DNA from: Lachnospiraceae bacterium | GTDB lineage: Bacteria > Bacillota > Clostridia > Lachnospirales > Lachnospiraceae | DNA length: 64,000 nt | Reading direction: 5' to 3' | Assembly: GCA_910576385.1 (NCBI GenBank) | Contig: CAJTIR010000010.1 | Span: 53,635 to 117,634, forward strand | In this document: positions 17,565 through 25,398 of the stretch, piece after piece | How positions within the stretch are numbered: the stretch's first letter is position 1 | Layout of the letters: the number at the start of each line of letters is the position of its first letter | The notes under the pieces: generated by a model | The model's database searches: none | Seen by the model: the letters and a program-made list of their open reading frames with translations, nothing else | Told to the model about the DNA's origin: nothing | Made by a program: the position numbers and the translations under genes

Positions 17565-19052
17565 TTATATAATAATACACACCAACCCACCATTGCTGTC
17601 ATTGACAATTTTTTGCATGGTATCTTGCAGTTTCACCTGACTTTCATCATCCATCATCGTGATCTTGCTGCGAATGCCATCCTCCACCAACTCCCCAATG
17701 GATTTTCCAAAAATATTCGTCTGCCAAATTCCCTCATCCTGATCTCTTGAGGTTTTGATATATCCAATCAAATCCTGTGCCTGTTCTTCACTGCCGATAA
17801 TCGGGGCAATCTCAGTCTCCACATTAGCTCGAATCATATGGATAGAAGGCGACTGCGCTTTGATTTTGACGCCAAATTTATTGCCATGACGAATCAGTAC
17901 CGGCTCCTCAATTTCAATATCTGTAAGCTGCGGCGTCACCACACCATATCCTTTTTGTTTCACCGCTTCCATCGCGCTTCCCACTTTGTCGTACTCTCTC
18001 TTCATCGCAGACAATTCGCGAATCATAGAAATCAACTGATACTCGCCCTGTATTGGCACACCTGTCAGCTCACTCATATTTTCATAGTAATATTTCTCAT
18101 CAATATCAAACACAATCTGCACACAGCCCCGTGAAAGTTCGACTTTATCCAGTTTCATCCTCCTGATATACTCACCCTCCGGCAAAAGCTCTGTACCTCG
18201 AATATCCTTGGCAAATGTAAATTTCTTTAAAATCTGCATGGCATTTTGAATCACATTTTCTTTGATCTTATGCGAATTTTCCAGCATTTCCACCCATTTT
18301 GGCAAAAAGAAATCCACTCGTTCAATAGGAAATTCATAGAGAATACTCTCTAAAATATGATAGATATCATCTTTTCTGAGCTGTTCACAATTGACCGGTA
18401 GCACTGCCACACCATATTTTAAAGTCAGCTCTTCCGCAAGCTTCTGGCTCTCTGTGCTGTAGGGTTTTTGGGTATTTAACAATAAAATAAACGGTTTGCC
18501 CAGCTTCTTTAAGGAAGCAATGGTTTTTTCTTCTGCTGGAATATAGCTCTCCCGCGGCAGCTCTGTGATAGATCCGTCTGTGGTAATGACAATTCCAATA
18601 TTAGAATGTTCTCGTATTACTTTCTGTGTGCCAATCTCTGCAGCTTGGGTAAATGGAATCTCATAGTCAAACCAGGGGGTTTTCACCATCCGTTCTGCCC
18701 CGTCCTCCATATGTCCGGTAGCCCCCTCCACCATAAAACCCACACAGTCAATCAAACGCACACTGACCTCCAGATCTTCATTAAACTTAATCTTTGCAGC
18801 CTCTTTGGGCACAAATTTTGGCTCTGTGGTCATAACGGTTTTGCCCTGCGCTGACTGCGGCAGTTCGTCGGTGGCACGCTCTCTACTATGTACATCCTCC
18901 ATCTCCGGCAGGACCATCACATCCATAAACCGCTTAATAAATGTGGATTTTCCGGTTCTGACAGGTCCCACCACCCCAATATAAATATCCCCGTTGGTTC
19001 TGGCGCTGATATCTTTGTAAATATTATATGTACCTGTACTGATTTTTTCCAT
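17565..19052 (-). CDS. spoIVA: spore coat morphogenetic ATPase SpoIVA
   Basis: A 495-residue protein, the normal SpoIVA length. It polymerises with ATP hydrolysis on the forespore surface and forms the base of the spore coat. Walker A GPVRTGKST is at 29-37, and the region of about 140-150 carries VRLIDCVGFMVEGATGH. The C-terminus ends in GGLVCIII, the hydrophobic tail used for membrane targeting. ATG at 19052 follows AGGAGG; an extra 24 upstream codons are rejected. It is monocistronic and shows that the organism sporulates. Confidence 0.97.
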   Translation of the reverse strand: MEKISTGTYNIYKDISARTNGDIYIGVVGPVRTGKSTFIKRFMDVMVLPEMEDVHSRERATDELPQSAQGKTVMTTEPKFVPKEAAKIKFNEDLEVSVRLIDCVGFMVEGATGHMEDGAERMVKTPWFDYEIPFTQAAEIGTQKVIREHSNIGIVITTDGSITELPRESYIPAEEKTIASLKKLGKPFILLLNTQKPYSTESQKLAEELTLKYGVAVLPVNCEQLRKDDIYHILESILYEFPIERVDFFLPKWVEMLENSHKIKENVIQNAMQILKKFTFAKDIRGTELLPEGEYIRRMKLDKVELSRGCVQIVFDIDEKYYYENMSELTGVPIQGEYQLISMIRELSAMKREYDKVGSAMEAVKQKGYGVVTPQLTDIEIEEPVLIRHGNKFGVKIKAQSPSIHMIRANVETEIAPIIGSEEQAQDLIGYIKTSRDQDEGIWQTNIFGKSIGELVEDGIRSKITMMDDESQVKLQDTMQKIVNDSNGGLVCIII

Positions 19053-19123
19053 ACAAAAACCTCCTGTTCTACTGTTATTAGTATATGCACAAGGTTTTTG
19101 ATTAGAATCAAAAGATTCCCGCA

Positions 19124-19762
19124 TTACGATTGCTGTCCAGATATAATTCTTCCTCCGTCAATCACATAGGTACGGTCACAGATATACTCGATATCCTTCT
19201 CATTGTGGGAGGCAAGCAAAATCGTTTTGCCCTCCTGTTTCTGTCTGGTGAGAACCTTACGCATCTTCTCTACCATATGCTTATCCAGCCCGTTAAAGGG
19301 TTCGTCCAAAATCAATATCTGTGGATGTTCCATCAGCGCCTGTGCCAATCCCAAACGCTGCTTCATACCAAGAGAGTATTTTTTTACACTCTTTTTCTCT
19401 GTGGGATCTAAGCCAACCAATTCCATATAGCCGATGATTTCCTTTTTGCCAATTACTTTTTTGATATCTGCCAGCACTTTTAAATTTTCATATCCATTTA
19501 AGTAGGGCAAAAAACCTGGCGCCTCTATAATAAATCCGGTCTGAGGCGGAAATTCAAGATCTTTGCAGATTCTTTTGTCCAGTACCATGATTTCCCCCAA
19601 AAAAGAACGATGAATCCCACAGATACATTTCATCAGCATGGTCTTACCAGAACCGTTTCCCCCAACAAGACCTACCGCTTCTCCCCTGCCGACCTCCAAA
19701 GACACATCTCTCAAAATTTCCTGCTTTTTTATTGTTAAAGATACATGATCCACTTTTATCAT
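19124..19762 (-). CDS. ABC transporter ATPase of the secreted-protein locus
   Basis: A 212-residue compact ATPase with Walker A GLVGGNGSGKTMLMK, signature YSLGMKQRLGLAQALM, and Walker B ILILDEPFNGLD. It belongs to the group found with ABC-2 or lantibiotic-immunity-type permeases. The open frame runs 61 codons further up, but ATG at 19762 overlaps the preceding permease stop (ATGA) and gives a normal N-terminus. It is the last gene of a five-gene unit led by a secreted protein. Confidence 0.92.
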   Translation of the reverse strand: MIKVDHVSLTIKKQEILRDVSLEVGRGEAVGLVGGNGSGKTMLMKCICGIHRSFLGEIMVLDKRICKDLEFPPQTGFIIEAPGFLPYLNGYENLKVLADIKKVIGKKEIIGYMELVGLDPTEKKSVKKYSLGMKQRLGLAQALMEHPQILILDEPFNGLDKHMVEKMRKVLTRQKQEGKTILLASHNEKDIEYICDRTYVIDGGRIISGQQS

Positions 19763-20631
19763 AAGAATACATCTCCCCCAATCATATCTAAATTCACCTT
19801 CTTTGCCTTCCGGTAGCACAGGACAGCCAAAATTGTGAGAACGGATAAAAACAAGAGTACAGAAATGTTGGGAGGAAACGCATATTTTCGGAAATATTTT
19901 TGATAATGTACAGTCAATACAGAATGGCAGAATGGAAAAATCCACATCAAAACATGCTTCACCTCACACATTCCGCAGCCCAATACAATCTGCGCGATCA
20001 CCAAAAAGAACGCCAACAATTTCCTGCCGCACAGACAGCCCCATAAAAACGCCATCGAACAGAACAATAAAAATAACGCCAGCAGAAAATACGACAGAAA
20101 CAGCGCCTTGTACGGCGGCATCTGATAGAAGAGATTGGGCGGAAGCAATGTCCCCATATGAAAACCAGTAAGCGCATAATCCATTTTATCAAAATCAGTG
20201 ACAGCGATAGACCAGCCATTGGCCCAAAATGATGTCCCAGCCGTCTGCACCACAATCAAAACAACTACCATCAGACAATAGGACAGCACACTCATAAGCT
20301 GGAAAAGCATTTCCCCCAAAATCCAATTTTTTCTTCCCATACGCACAATATAAAAAAGCATATTTTCATCTGCTGTTGGAAATGATGCTGTCAGTACAAG
20401 ATAGATCAACGGCAGTAAAAGCAAAACCACCCCCGAATTTGCAGCCGCGATACAAGTCTCAAATGCATTGAGCGGCTGACCCATCTCCTGCGCTGCCCTG
20501 GACATAGGAATAATAATCATTTCGCGGGTTGGTATCAATATGGTCAATACCATCACCATGCGCAGATTGAAAAGCCATTTCACATATTCACTGCGCGCCA
20601 CAAGGAAAATATTCCTCCATTTCAACCTCAC
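19759..20631 (-). CDS. ABC-type membrane subunit (290 aa)
   Basis: A polytopic membrane protein with about six predicted helices. No named domain is obvious, but size, layout and coupling to an ATPase place it among the permeases of ABC-2-like exporters. The segment PTADENMLFYIVRMGRKNWILGE after the second helix is the likely coupling region. Its GTG start overlaps the upstream stop by four bases (GTGA), and its stop overlaps the ATPase start, so the three genes are translated together. It may have six-helix symmetry with the 237-residue partner. Confidence 0.78.
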   Translation of the reverse strand: MRLKWRNIFLVARSEYVKWLFNLRMVMVLTILIPTREMIIIPMSRAAQEMGQPLNAFETCIAAANSGVVLLLLPLIYLVLTASFPTADENMLFYIVRMGRKNWILGEMLFQLMSVLSYCLMVVVLIVVQTAGTSFWANGWSIAVTDFDKMDYALTGFHMGTLLPPNLFYQMPPYKALFLSYFLLALFLLFCSMAFLWGCLCGRKLLAFFLVIAQIVLGCGMCEVKHVLMWIFPFCHSVLTVHYQKYFRKYAFPPNISVLLFLSVLTILAVLCYRKAKKVNLDMIGGDVFL

Positions 20632-21341
20632 AGCTTTTCACACCTCACCTTCCTGACTGTGGCATAGACAACGACTAAAATCAATAACACTGCAATGGGA
20701 TAAAGCATTTTATCTTGAAAAAATTGATTTTTTAACAAATAATTCAGTAAAAAAACCAGGCTTAGATTTACAAACAGATCATTGTATAGATAGATCAGAA
20801 ATGCAGTGACAAGAGACATCGCTGTACTGTAAACTAACAGGTATAGCAGCTTCCCCGCAATATGAAAACAAAGCCCCTGAACGCTGACCGTTTCCACACC
20901 TCCTACTATAGTTGCTCCATCATGGTTTGGATTGAGGTCAAAATAAAAATTGATCAACAATGTATAACTCCCTATTGCCGTAAAAAGAACAGCCGCGCTG
21001 CTGCACAGCGCATATAAACATCTGGAACACAGATAATGCAGCGTCCCCTGCCGCCCTTTGAGATACAGATAAAATTTACTTTTGCGCTCGTCCGAAAAGT
21101 AAGACGCAAATGGCACAGAGACCACTGGTATCAAGATATACAGCCAGCCTGTGGTTCCTATGTCGAAAACTTCTTTTACCCCATAGTTCTGAAATGCCGA
21201 CTGAGGCAGTTCCCATATTACATTAAAAACGGAGTAATTCTTTCCATCAACAATTAGAATCCCCCCCAGCAGACAGATCAACGCTGCCACAGCAGCGCTG
21301 GCAAAAAAATATACTTTTTTCTTACGAAATAAGATCCCCAT
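20628..21341 (-). CDS. ABC-type membrane subunit (237 aa)
   Basis: A 237-residue membrane protein with about six helices and a basic N-terminus (MGILFRKKKVYFF). PFASYFSDERKSKFYLYLKGR after the second helix resembles the coupling loop of the partner permease. It begins six bases after the lipoprotein gene and overlaps the next permease gene. It probably forms a heterodimer with that protein. No closer family is recognised. Confidence 0.75.
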   Translation of the reverse strand: MGILFRKKKVYFFASAAVAALICLLGGILIVDGKNYSVFNVIWELPQSAFQNYGVKEVFDIGTTGWLYILIPVVSVPFASYFSDERKSKFYLYLKGRQGTLHYLCSRCLYALCSSAAVLFTAIGSYTLLINFYFDLNPNHDGATIVGGVETVSVQGLCFHIAGKLLYLLVYSTAMSLVTAFLIYLYNDLFVNLSLVFLLNYLLKNQFFQDKMLYPIAVLLILVVVYATVRKVRCEKL

Positions 21342-21347
21342 AAACCC

Positions 21348-22514
21348 TCACCCAATATTTGTACAAACTTCTCCTGTCACCATATCCACAAAAACAACTT
21401 TACAGGCATTATTTTTGGTAATTCCAAATTCAGACTTATCCTCCACCTCTTTTATAATAAATGCATAGACAGGCCTGCCCTCCACCTTCTGTCCAGGGAA
21501 TGAGATCAACTCTTCCTCTGTGTTATACTTTGGATATAGTGCATAGAGAGGCAGTACTTTATCAATCTTTAATTGATGAAACCCAGAAACTTCTCTATTT
21601 ACCAGCCGAATGGCGCTTTCCAAATCCACAATCTCAGACACCTTCTCTGCCGAATCTATCTTAAGCCTTCCCACGCTGTTAGAAAAAAAGGACATCTGAT
21701 CACGGTTATCATAATTCAATTGTATTCCATATGCAGCCAATTCCATTTGTGATCCCGTTTTCGCCATCCAACTTGCATAACTGTTAAACCGCACTCCTTG
21801 ATAGGAAATCTCCGCATAAAACGAAAGCTGTTTTCTGGAACCTTCGGAAGTCTCCATCTCCCGCACATAGGCGTCAGAGACAATATAGTTACATTGGGCG
21901 ATCGGCATATGTTCTTCCAGCCAATCCTCAGCTAAATCCCGAACTTCAGCAATGCCAGCCTCCCCGTCCTGAAACCCCACACGTTCCTTAGAGATATCAT
22001 CCAGATCTAAATCATACTTTTCCAGGATGCCCTTATGCTTTACTTTATCATTGATATAATCGTAAGTAACTCCAGAAACATAGGACACAAAACCATTTTC
22101 TTCCAGCGCCAAATATTTTTTATCTGTTGCACTGTCATAGACCACTTGTCTTCCGATTTTTGTTTTCTCATCTGACTGCAGAGATTTTTCCTCTATTTTA
22201 AATAACCCAAGAATGTTTTCTCTATTCTCTAAATCCTTTTTCTCAAACGACAATTCCAAACGCGCTATCCCCTCCAGCTCTGAAAAATCAAGCTTAGCCG
22301 GTAAGGTCATATTGTCAAGCTCCACATCGATATCGGAACGTGTGGTTTCCCTCAATTCCTCCACTGTACAATAACTGATCTCTTCTGAGGCAATCTGTTT
22401 ATTCTCGCCATAGTTCCCCATGCGCTGCTGTACTTCCTTAGGCGTCTCCTGGCAGCCACCGCAAAGCATTGCCAGGCAAAAGAACAGAAGACATATTTGT
22501 ATTTTTTGTTTCAT
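21348..22514 (-). CDS. uncharacterised lipoprotein of the ABC locus
   Basis: A 388-residue lipoprotein. The signal peptide ends in the lipobox MLCGGC, with Cys21 as the anchor. The mature part is acidic, with no membrane helix, and I do not recognise a domain. A TM-free, exported protein between a small secreted product and two permeases would fit a receptor, a chaperone for export, or an immunity/sensor component. The start follows a good AGGAAAG site. It is separated from the secreted-protein gene by 165 bases that contain a hairpin. Confidence 0.75.
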   Translation of the reverse strand: MKQKIQICLLFFCLAMLCGGCQETPKEVQQRMGNYGENKQIASEEISYCTVEELRETTRSDIDVELDNMTLPAKLDFSELEGIARLELSFEKKDLENRENILGLFKIEEKSLQSDEKTKIGRQVVYDSATDKKYLALEENGFVSYVSGVTYDYINDKVKHKGILEKYDLDLDDISKERVGFQDGEAGIAEVRDLAEDWLEEHMPIAQCNYIVSDAYVREMETSEGSRKQLSFYAEISYQGVRFNSYASWMAKTGSQMELAAYGIQLNYDNRDQMSFFSNSVGRLKIDSAEKVSEIVDLESAIRLVNREVSGFHQLKIDKVLPLYALYPKYNTEEELISFPGQKVEGRPVYAFIIKEVEDKSEFGITKNNACKVVFVDMVTGEVCTNIG

Positions 22515-22621
22515 CTTTCCTCCACAGTTCTTAAATTTATCAGAGTTTCACTATGACTGCAGGGCACAAAATATTTACAGATATAAAAATTTTTCTGCAC
22601 CCCACAGCCTGATCATTATCC

Positions 22622-22638
22622 GGTCAGAAACTCTGACC
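22622..22638. terminator. hairpin between secreted protein and lipoprotein genes
   Basis: GGTCAGA (22622-22628) and TCTGACC (22632-22638) form a perfect 7-bp stem with a three-base loop. There is no T-tract. It probably stabilises or attenuates mRNA so that the small secreted protein is made in excess over the transporter. Confidence 0.4.
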
Positions 22639-22679
22639 AACTCCATTTGCTGTCAAATCGTAAACGCCATATTTAGTTA

Positions 22680-23066
22680 TTAATATGTAAAGCTTCCGCT
22701 TGGTGAACTGCTTGAGGAACCATATTCACTATACCTCACAGAAAGATCTATGCTCTTGCCAACTGCTGCGGAAGTACTTCCACTGCCAGCCTGGTGAAAA
22801 TCCGCATGAATACCATTTGAAGTACGCGCCTGTATCCAAGAACCTCCTCCAACATTATTAACTTTAACTGTTGTAGTTGAAAGCTTGGTGACTTTTGTTG
22901 TACTCCAACTCAAAACATTTTCACCTGGCGATCCTGTTGGTGAATGGTGCAGTCTCCAACTTACAGACGCTGCAAATGCGGTACTGTCGCAAAGCTGAAA
23001 ACACACGGCACATGCCATTGCCAAACATACCATTTTTTTCCATAACTTTAATCTGCATTTACTCAT
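22680..23066 (-). CDS. small secreted Ser/Thr-rich protein
   Basis: A 128-residue exported protein. A basic N-region (KCRLKLWKK), a hydrophobic core and a cleavage site after AFA at about residue 32 form a Sec signal peptide. The mature 96 residues contain no Cys, are rich in Ser, Thr and Gly, include three Trp, and end in a serine run (SSSSSPSG). I do not recognise a family. The position at the head of an ABC operon with a lipoprotein suggests a bacteriocin-like or signalling product, or a surface sensor. An AGGAGG site precedes ATG at 23066. Confidence 0.78.
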   Translation of the reverse strand: MSKCRLKLWKKMVCLAMACAVCFQLCDSTAFAASVSWRLHHSPTGSPGENVLSWSTTKVTKLSTTTVKVNNVGGGSWIQARTSNGIHADFHQAGSGSTSAAVGKSIDLSVRYSEYGSSSSSPSGSFTY

Positions 23067-23618
23067 AAATTTTTACCTCCTTATCATTTGTGTTGTCCGA
23101 TACAGACGTAACATTTGCTGCAGTGATCTGCAAACATTTCACTCCTCACAGCAACGAGGAGTACCTTCCCATTTTACGGCAAACTTATCCTTCTGATCTG
23201 CCGCAGATTCTCCCACCTCCCTCAATATGAAATTTATATCAAGAATCCCATACTGCTATATTGATCTGTCTCCTATACATATTGCTAAGAAACCATATTT
23301 CAGAAAACTTACAGTAACAGGATTACTGGATATCCCCTTATTAATCTTATAATTATTCAAATTCAAAATACTTTATAAATAAAATATATAGCATAAGTAC
23401 TAATTTGTCAATATAATTTTCTAATTCCGCGTTATTCTTCGCTTTTTGAAGGTCGATATAATCAGTTTCATTTTTCAATTCCATTTTCACATAGTTTTCC
23501 TATTTACTTTTTTATAAATTATTTACTTTTTAAATTTTCAATGTTATATTATATATGATTTGTTTTAAACTTATGTATTCAATAGTATCTAATACAAATC
23601 TGCATTTAGGAGGTGATT
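23067..23618. other. intergenic region between divergent transcription units
   Basis: A 550-base, very AT-rich region separating the secreted-protein operon from the PadR gene. It should hold both promoters. The hairpin ACTCCTC/GAGGAGT lies near 23138-23162. Near the PadR start an AT-rich stretch (23500-23560) contains TATATT-like boxes, but no single promoter is convincing. No gene longer than about 28 codons with a start site is visible. Confidence 0.5.
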
Positions 23619-24056
23619 TTGATCAAAAAATTAAGAATAACAGGAAAAGAAGACAGTTTTGCAGAAAGTCTCCAGAGCTGCCTTGGCGAAATGTTAGTCC
23701 TATTCCTTTTAAAACAAAAACCAATGTATACTTACGAGATTACGCAGGAAATTCACCGCATCAGCGATGGGATTTTCACTTACAAGTCTCTCTATCCTTA
23801 TATATACCGACTGAAAAGTGCAGACTGCATCGCAGAGCAGAGCCAGGAGGTGGCAAAAAACCGGACACGAATCTACTTCCATATCACTGATCGGGGACGA
23901 GAGCATTTGGTTAATATTAAGAAAAAATACCGGCAATTAACCACAGCCGCCGATATGATGCTCGATCTCGATGAAATAATTTATCATATGGAAGAAAACT
24001 CTGCTTCTAAAAATAATCAAATACCCCACAGCAAGCTGACGGAGTATCAAGCTTGA
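23619..24056 (+). CDS. PadR-family transcriptional regulator
   Basis: A 145-residue winged-helix regulator: LGEMLVLFLLKQKPMYTYEIT, then KSLYPYIYRLKSADCI and RIYFHITDRGREHL. GTG at 23613 overlaps the Shine-Dalgarno itself, so TTG at 23619, five bases after AGGAGG, is the better start. The last dozen residues are encoded within a palindromic repeat (24019-24104) and are probably not ancestral. It is divergent from the secreted-protein operon and is its likely repressor; it pairs with the HAAS-like gene downstream. Confidence 0.85.
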   Translation: MIKKLRITGKEDSFAESLQSCLGEMLVLFLLKQKPMYTYEITQEIHRISDGIFTYKSLYPYIYRLKSADCIAEQSQEVAKNRTRIYFHITDRGREHLVNIKKKYRQLTTAADMMLDLDEIIYHMEENSASKNNQIPHSKLTEYQA

Positions 24057-24104
24057 TGCGCAGCAGAGCTGCGGGGTATTTGACCCTCGCGGCATTCGTC
24101 AAAT
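24019..24104. repeat. palindromic repeat, family C copy 2, overlapping a PadR gene end
   Basis: AAATACCCCACAGC (24019-24032) pairs with GCTGCGGGGTATTT (24068-24081) with one mismatch. It is joined directly to the 28-base hairpin that also occurs at 8268-8295. The element covers the stop codon of the PadR gene and a dozen of its codons. A CCATGC/GCATGG hairpin follows at 24107-24120. Confidence 0.65.
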
Positions 24105-24193
24105 ATCCATGCAAGCATGGCTATTTTCCTCATTGCTCGCGGGAATAAATAACACTAATACTATTATCATTCTTGAATAAGGGGATATAAATT

Positions 24194-24553
24194 ATGGTAA
24201 AGAAACATTTAGATAAATCAATCACAAAATACATTCGAATTACAAAACATTTTTTACACTGTCCCAAAAACTGCAGAAACCAATTTATTCAGGATATGGA
24301 ACATGATATTGCGCAATTTCTCCTGGAAAATCAAGACGCCAAATATTCTGATGTCATCCATTATTTTGGCACCCCAGCCGAATTGGCACAAATTTATCTG
24401 GATAATGTTCCAACAGAAGAGCTGGCTCTTTATAAAACCAAAAGAAATTTTTTTCATTCAAGATCAGTTATCATTTTATTTATAGTGTCAACCGCTATTA
24501 TGATTTACTTATTTTTATCACTGCAAAAGGTTCGGAAAATAAATTTTATCTAA
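24194..24553 (+). CDS. HAAS/DUF1700-like membrane protein
   Basis: A 119-residue protein. The cytoplasmic part (about 1-85) contains the helical HAAS-type segment with FLLENQDAKYSDVIHYFG and TPAELAQIYL, and a single C-terminal membrane helix covers about 92-111. HAAS/DUF1700 proteins usually accompany PadR regulators and are thought to sense or modulate membrane events, sometimes as inhibitors. It lies 137 bases after the PadR gene on the same strand. Shorter than most relatives, which have several more helices. A 12-base gap separates its stop from a MITE-like element. Confidence 0.72.
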   Translation: MVKKHLDKSITKYIRITKHFLHCPKNCRNQFIQDMEHDIAQFLLENQDAKYSDVIHYFGTPAELAQIYLDNVPTEELALYKTKRNFFHSRSVIILFIVSTAIMIYLFLSLQKVRKINFI

Positions 24554-24564
24554 TATGATAGATT

Positions 24565-24739
24565 GTAACTATTCAGAACCCCCTGAAAATAGCAATTCAG
24601 AACGTTCAAATTTATTTGAAAAGGGATGAATTGCTATTTCCAGGGAGGTGATAATCCCCTCAGCCACAGACAGAAGCCTTGTCAGAGGCGAATGACAGCT
24701 TTGCTGGCATGTCTGTGGCTTGGGGTTCTGAATAGTTAC
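24565..24739. repeat. MITE-like element with 18-bp terminal inverted repeats, family B copy 1
   Basis: The ends GTAACTATTCAGAACCCC (24565-24582) and its exact complement (24722-24739) bound 175 bases. Two further internal hairpins are visible: CCCTGAAAATAGCAATTC paired with GAATTGCTATTTCCAGGG, and AGCCACAGACA paired with TGTCTGTGGCT. No coding capacity is present. A near-identical end occurs at 63846-63863, and a related sequence at 47318-47397. It has the form of a non-autonomous transposable element. Confidence 0.8.
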
Positions 24740-24825
24740 GATAGATATATTTAAAATACTGCACAAGGACACCAAATACAATTATTTAAGATTGATAAGG
24801 AACTTTCCTAAAAGGGGCATAAGAC

Positions 24826-25338
24826 ATGGATCTAAATTTGCAAATTACAGATATGGCTGGAGCCACACCAGAACATTCCGCTGTTATCGTAAATTTTGTG
24901 GCAGCCATACGCAGACAATTGAAAAACAGCACCTGTTTTGTCTACTCTGACAATGTACAATATCGCTGGCAAACAGACGACGGCAGAGAAAAAGCCGTAA
25001 TTCCTGACGCTTCCATCAACTGCCAGACAAAAAAGAAACGCGGCAGCAATTTCATTGGCATCCCACGTTTTGTGATGGAAGTATTAAGTCCTTCCACAGA
25101 ACAGTATGACCGTGGGGAAAAGATGGAATTATACCGCCAGCAGGAAATTGAAGAATACTGGATTGTGGACTGGCGAGAAAAAAAAGTGGAAATTTATGAA
25201 CTTGACTATGAAAACAAAATACCAAAATATTATTTATGGAAAGTGATTACAGAGACCAATAAACAGGAGCTAAAAATCATCCACTTTCCAAATGTAACCA
25301 TCACTTTCGATGAATTATTTGAGGAAATCGAATTATAA
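24826..25338 (+). CDS. Uma2-family (DUF820) PD-(D/E)XK nuclease-like protein
   Basis: A 170-residue protein of the Uma2 family, which has a restriction-endonuclease fold but no settled function. The core is visible: PDASI with the putative metal Asp, FVMEVLSPSTEQYDRGEK with Glu and a downstream Lys, and EYWIVDWREKKVEIYEL. The start is supported by AAAGGGGC a few bases upstream. It stands alone, follows a MITE-like element and ends at a strong bidirectional terminator shared with malQ. Confidence 0.87.
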   Translation: MDLNLQITDMAGATPEHSAVIVNFVAAIRRQLKNSTCFVYSDNVQYRWQTDDGREKAVIPDASINCQTKKKRGSNFIGIPRFVMEVLSPSTEQYDRGEKMELYRQQEIEEYWIVDWREKKVEIYELDYENKIPKYYLWKVITETNKQELKIIHFPNVTITFDELFEEIEL

Positions 25339-25384
25339 AAATTACAGGATATGGCTTCCTACCGCTGCCATATCCTGTAATTTT
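25338..25384. terminator. bidirectional terminator
   Basis: A perfect 18-bp stem (25338-25355 with 25367-25384) closes an 11-base loop, with a T-run after the stem on the plus strand and a mirrored A-run giving T's on the minus strand. It lies between the convergent uma2 and malQ genes and should stop transcription from both. Confidence 0.9.
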
Positions 25385-25398
25385 TTCCTTTACAATAT

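Noticed and set aside
19053..19124. N-terminal extension of spoIVA
   Set aside because: ATG at 19052 has an AGGAGG site and matches SpoIVA N-termini. The extra 24 codons have no ribosome binding site.
23130..23230. 28-codon minus-strand frame with two cysteines upstream of the secreted-protein gene
   Set aside because: It has no proper ribosome binding site before its start and its sequence fits no peptide family.
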